Of a stretch of 64,000 nt of DNA, positions 62,052-64,000 are shown piece by piece (within the stretch, counting starts at the first letter, position 1; the number at the start of each line of letters is the position of its first letter). Location: positions 72,280-136,279 of the forward strand of contig CAJUCE010000008.1 of NCBI GenBank assembly GCA_910584865.1. Direction: 5' to 3'. The translations under genes and the position numbers were made by a program. Source of the DNA: an uncultured Acetatifactor sp. Its GTDB lineage: Bacteria; Bacillota; Clostridia; Lachnospirales; Lachnospiraceae. The notes under the pieces were generated by a model. The model searched no databases and was not told the origin of the DNA. It was given only the letters and a program-made list of their open reading frames with translations.

Positions 62052-63179
62052 TTATGATCCAAGCCTCTTTTCCATATACTCATACCCGTAATGCGTGCGG
62101 TACTTCAGCGCCGTAGACTTGGTGATCTTCCCCTCCTGACACAGCTTCAGCAAATTGCCGTCCATGGTGCACATTCCCTCTCCTGCCCCGGACTGCATGG
62201 CCGAATTCAGCTGGTTTACCTTATTCTCCCGAATCATATTCTGGATGGCATCTGTGGCCTTCATGATCTCATAGACGGGAATGCGGATCCGATTCCCCAC
62301 TCCGTCCTCCATGGTAGAAGGCACCAGCTGCTGACATACCACTGCCTTCAGCACCTGCGCCAGCTGCGTTCTGGCCTGCTCCTTGTCCGGGAAGACATCC
62401 ACGATCCGGTTAATGGTATCCGCCGCACTGTTGGTATGCAGGGTACTGAATACTAAAACACCGGTCTCCGCAGCAATCAGGGCCGCGGAAATCGTATCGT
62501 AATCCCGCATTTCTCCCAGCAAAATAACGTCCGGGCTTTCCCGCAGGGCCGAGCGCAGCGCATGCAGATATCCCGGCGTATCGATGGAGATCTCGCGCTG
62601 GGTCACGATCGCCTTCTTATGTCTGTGAATATACTCAATGGGATCTTCCATGGTGATAATATGGCAATCCCGATTGCTGTTAATCCGGTCAATCATACAG
62701 GCCAGCGTAGTGGATTTTCCTGTCCCCGCCGCGCCAGTAACCAATACCAGCCCGCCGTTCCGATTGTTTCTGTCCCCTTTTTCGTCCGCCAGAGCCAGAA
62801 CCTCCTCTGATATCCCCAGTTTTCCGGGATCCGGCAGTTCAAAACGAATCACCCGGATCACCGCCGCCAGAGAGCCCCGCTGCCTGAATACATTCACGCG
62901 GAAACGTCCTCCCGGAAATTCTCCGTTCTCATCTTTTCGCCTGGATATGGACAGGGAGAAATCGTCATCCTCTCCATTTTCCAGCCGTATCCGGGTACGC
63001 CTGCCTTCCGTATAAATCTGCTCCACCAGTCCGTCTATATCCTTCGGCATCAGCATCTGTTCTCCCACGCGCACCTGCCTCCCGCTCCTTTTCATGGTAA
63101 CCGGCAATCCTGCCACAAAAAACACATCCGATACATCCTCATCCCGCACTGCCCGTTCCAGAATCTCCTGCAATTTCAT
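62052..63179 (-). CDS. pilT: PilT-type type IV pilus retraction ATPase
   Basis: About 375 residues from the ATG at 63179; the frame is open to 63209, where it meets the next gene. PilT/VirB11-like secretion ATPase layout: N-terminal domain with SDVFFVAGLPVTMK, Walker A GAAGTGKST (149-157), the ASP-box/Walker B region with VILLGEMRDYDTISAALIAA and the HIS-box LHTNSAADTINRIVDVFP. The C-terminal half has the ALKYRTHYGYE end. PilT-type proteins drive pilus retraction; assembly-type PilB is usually much longer. Confidence 0.9.
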   Translation of the reverse strand: MKLQEILERAVRDEDVSDVFFVAGLPVTMKRSGRQVRVGEQMLMPKDIDGLVEQIYTEGRRTRIRLENGEDDDFSLSISRRKDENGEFPGGRFRVNVFRQRGSLAAVIRVIRFELPDPGKLGISEEVLALADEKGDRNNRNGGLVLVTGAAGTGKSTTLACMIDRINSNRDCHIITMEDPIEYIHRHKKAIVTQREISIDTPGYLHALRSALRESPDVILLGEMRDYDTISAALIAAETGVLVFSTLHTNSAADTINRIVDVFPDKEQARTQLAQVLKAVVCQQLVPSTMEDGVGNRIRIPVYEIMKATDAIQNMIRENKVNQLNSAMQSGAGEGMCTMDGNLLKLCQEGKITKSTALKYRTHYGYEYMEKRLGS

Positions 63180-63205
63180 GTTCCTGCCCGTCCTTCCATC
63201 TTTTC

Positions 63206-63607
63206 TCATTCCCCAAGCCAGAGATTTCCCATCCCTTCCTCAGGTTCCCAGTCCTTCTGCATCCGCCACTCCACTACCCTGATCCCTGAATCCTCTCCGA
63301 TGATTCCCACGATTAGATTTCTGCCGCCGTTTGTAAATGTCCTGTAATAGACTCCGTCTTCTTCCTCTATCCCGTCAAGCGCACCAAGTCCTGCACCGGA
63401 TTTCCATGTCTTGGAGACTTCCTGTAGGAATCTCTGTCCTTCCCGCTCCAACGCGTAGCGTTCCTCCACTGTAGCCGCATATTTCTCTGCCAGCGAAAAA
63501 TCCGCCCTTGCCGTCGTAAAAGCCAATATGCCCAACGTACTCATGCAGATACTGATCACCGTCAGCAAAAGTGCCAATGGCCCCAGCCGAATCGGAATAT
63601 GTCTCAT
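63206..63607 (-). CDS. Membrane-anchored pilus/secretion-associated protein
   Basis: A 133-residue protein: one N-terminal membrane helix (about 8-30) preceded by a short basic MRHIPIRLG leader, then a soluble domain with AEKYAATVEERYALEREGQRF and GGRNLIVGIIGEDSG. The layout resembles minor pseudopilins or PilX-like proteins, but no clear prepilin cleavage site (G-F/M-x4-E) is present. It overlaps the upstream gene by four bases (ATGA) and precedes pilT, so it probably belongs to the same pilus operon. Confidence 0.65.
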   Translation of the reverse strand: MRHIPIRLGPLALLLTVISICMSTLGILAFTTARADFSLAEKYAATVEERYALEREGQRFLQEVSKTWKSGAGLGALDGIEEEDGVYYRTFTNGGRNLIVGIIGEDSGIRVVEWRMQKDWEPEEGMGNLWLGE

Positions 63608-64000
63608 GGCAGCACCTCCCCTCCGCCGAAATAAACTGCTGTCTCCAGACTATAAACCGGCTCCGTCTCTTCCATCCAGTATACTGCCACCACACTTTCT
63701 GCGAAATCCGGCATATTCTCTTCCGTCTTCCATGTAATCTTTACACGGAAGCTTCCATCCTTCGCCGGTCTCATATCCTCATCATACCGCGCATCCAGTA
63801 TATCCGTCTCTCCCTCCCGATTCAAACGGACATTGCCGTTCTCTTCCAGCAGCCTAAGCAAGGTCTCCGGGCTGTCCGAGGCAGCCACTGCCTCCCCGGC
63901 ATTCTCCGCCAGACGGACAGCCCTGGTCAGAAGCCCCGCCCTGGTACTCATCCGCCCCGACAGCGCAAATACCCTGGTCAGCACCAGAATGACAACAATG
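63604..64000 (-). CDS. Membrane-anchored pilus/secretion-associated protein (partial, 5' end missing)
   Basis: The frame is open past base 64000, so the start lies outside the window. The visible part, about 131 residues, starts in a membrane helix (IVVILVLTRVFALSG) followed by a helical region TRAGLLTRAVRLAENAG and a soluble domain ending YFGGGEVLP. This looks like a class of minor pseudopilin. The first ATG inside the frame at 63984 is unlikely to be the true start. It overlaps the next gene by four bases. Confidence 0.6.
   Translation of the reverse strand, partial: IVVILVLTRVFALSGRMSTRAGLLTRAVRLAENAGEAVAASDSPETLLRLLEENGNVRLNREGETDILDARYDEDMRPAKDGSFRVKITWKTEENMPDFAESVVAVYWMEETEPVYSLETAVYFGGGEVLP

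Overview
The window looks like chromosomal DNA of an anaerobic, spore-forming member of the Clostridia, most likely family Lachnospiraceae. This is inferred from stage V sporulation genes (spoVAD, spoVAE), a GerM-type lipoprotein, a class I SAM riboswitch ahead of metK, two Rpn/transposase-like nucleases of a type common in this family, a DUF5721-like gene, and dense operons with strong GGAGG-type ribosome binding sites. No rRNA, tRNA, CRISPR array, phage or complete insertion sequence was recognised.

Positions 1-8.3 kb (minus strand): a competence and signalling block. Read in transcription order it is a ComEA-like lipoprotein, an OmpR-type regulator and histidine kinase, a GerMN lipoprotein, a second regulator and kinase, an ABC ATPase and permease, then the first 28 codons of a probable comEC. 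The second two-component/ABC module appears to sit between the GerMN gene and comEC. Positions 8.4-10.3 kb hold a YdcZ-like transporter and an orphan solute-binding protein.

Positions 10.4-25.4 kb (minus strand): arginine biosynthesis in the order argC ... argJ, argB, argD. argC, with its promoter and a candidate ARG box, is separated from argJBD by about 9.3 kb of accessory genes: a PtuAB (Septu)-like ATPase/HNH pair, an unrecognised 299-residue protein, a GNAT acetyltransferase, an Rpn nuclease, two Nudix proteins, a GH105 hydrolase, a PNPOx-like protein, a DUF1801 protein, and two decayed overlapping genes. Tandem repeats with 36-bp and 39-bp periods fill the gaps around argB. argG lies apart at 33 kb on the plus strand.

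Positions 25.5-46 kb: mixed housekeeping and envelope genes: cardiolipin synthase, several multi-pass glycosyltransferase-like proteins, diaminopimelate dehydrogenase, a Ca2+-type P-ATPase, argG, DegV, SpoVAE, shikimate kinase, RidA, SpoVAD, an SH3-repeat protein, trpS and a glycerol-1-phosphate dehydrogenase homologue. Three copies of a hairpin-rich dispersed repeat lie between 41.0 and 44.9 kb.

Positions 46-64 kb: a second Rpn protein; gltB and gltD (glutamate synthase), with a promoter placed directly against a strong terminator hairpin; a plus-strand MBOAT/SGNH acylation pair; a GT2 glycosyltransferase; a HAD-CPBP fusion; GreA; a MraY-like transferase; metK under a SAM riboswitch; and a PilT-type ATPase with two pilus or secretion-like genes running off the end. 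Nitrogen metabolism links several blocks: glutamate made by GltBD feeds ArgJ and ArgB, and ArgG completes the route towards arginine.
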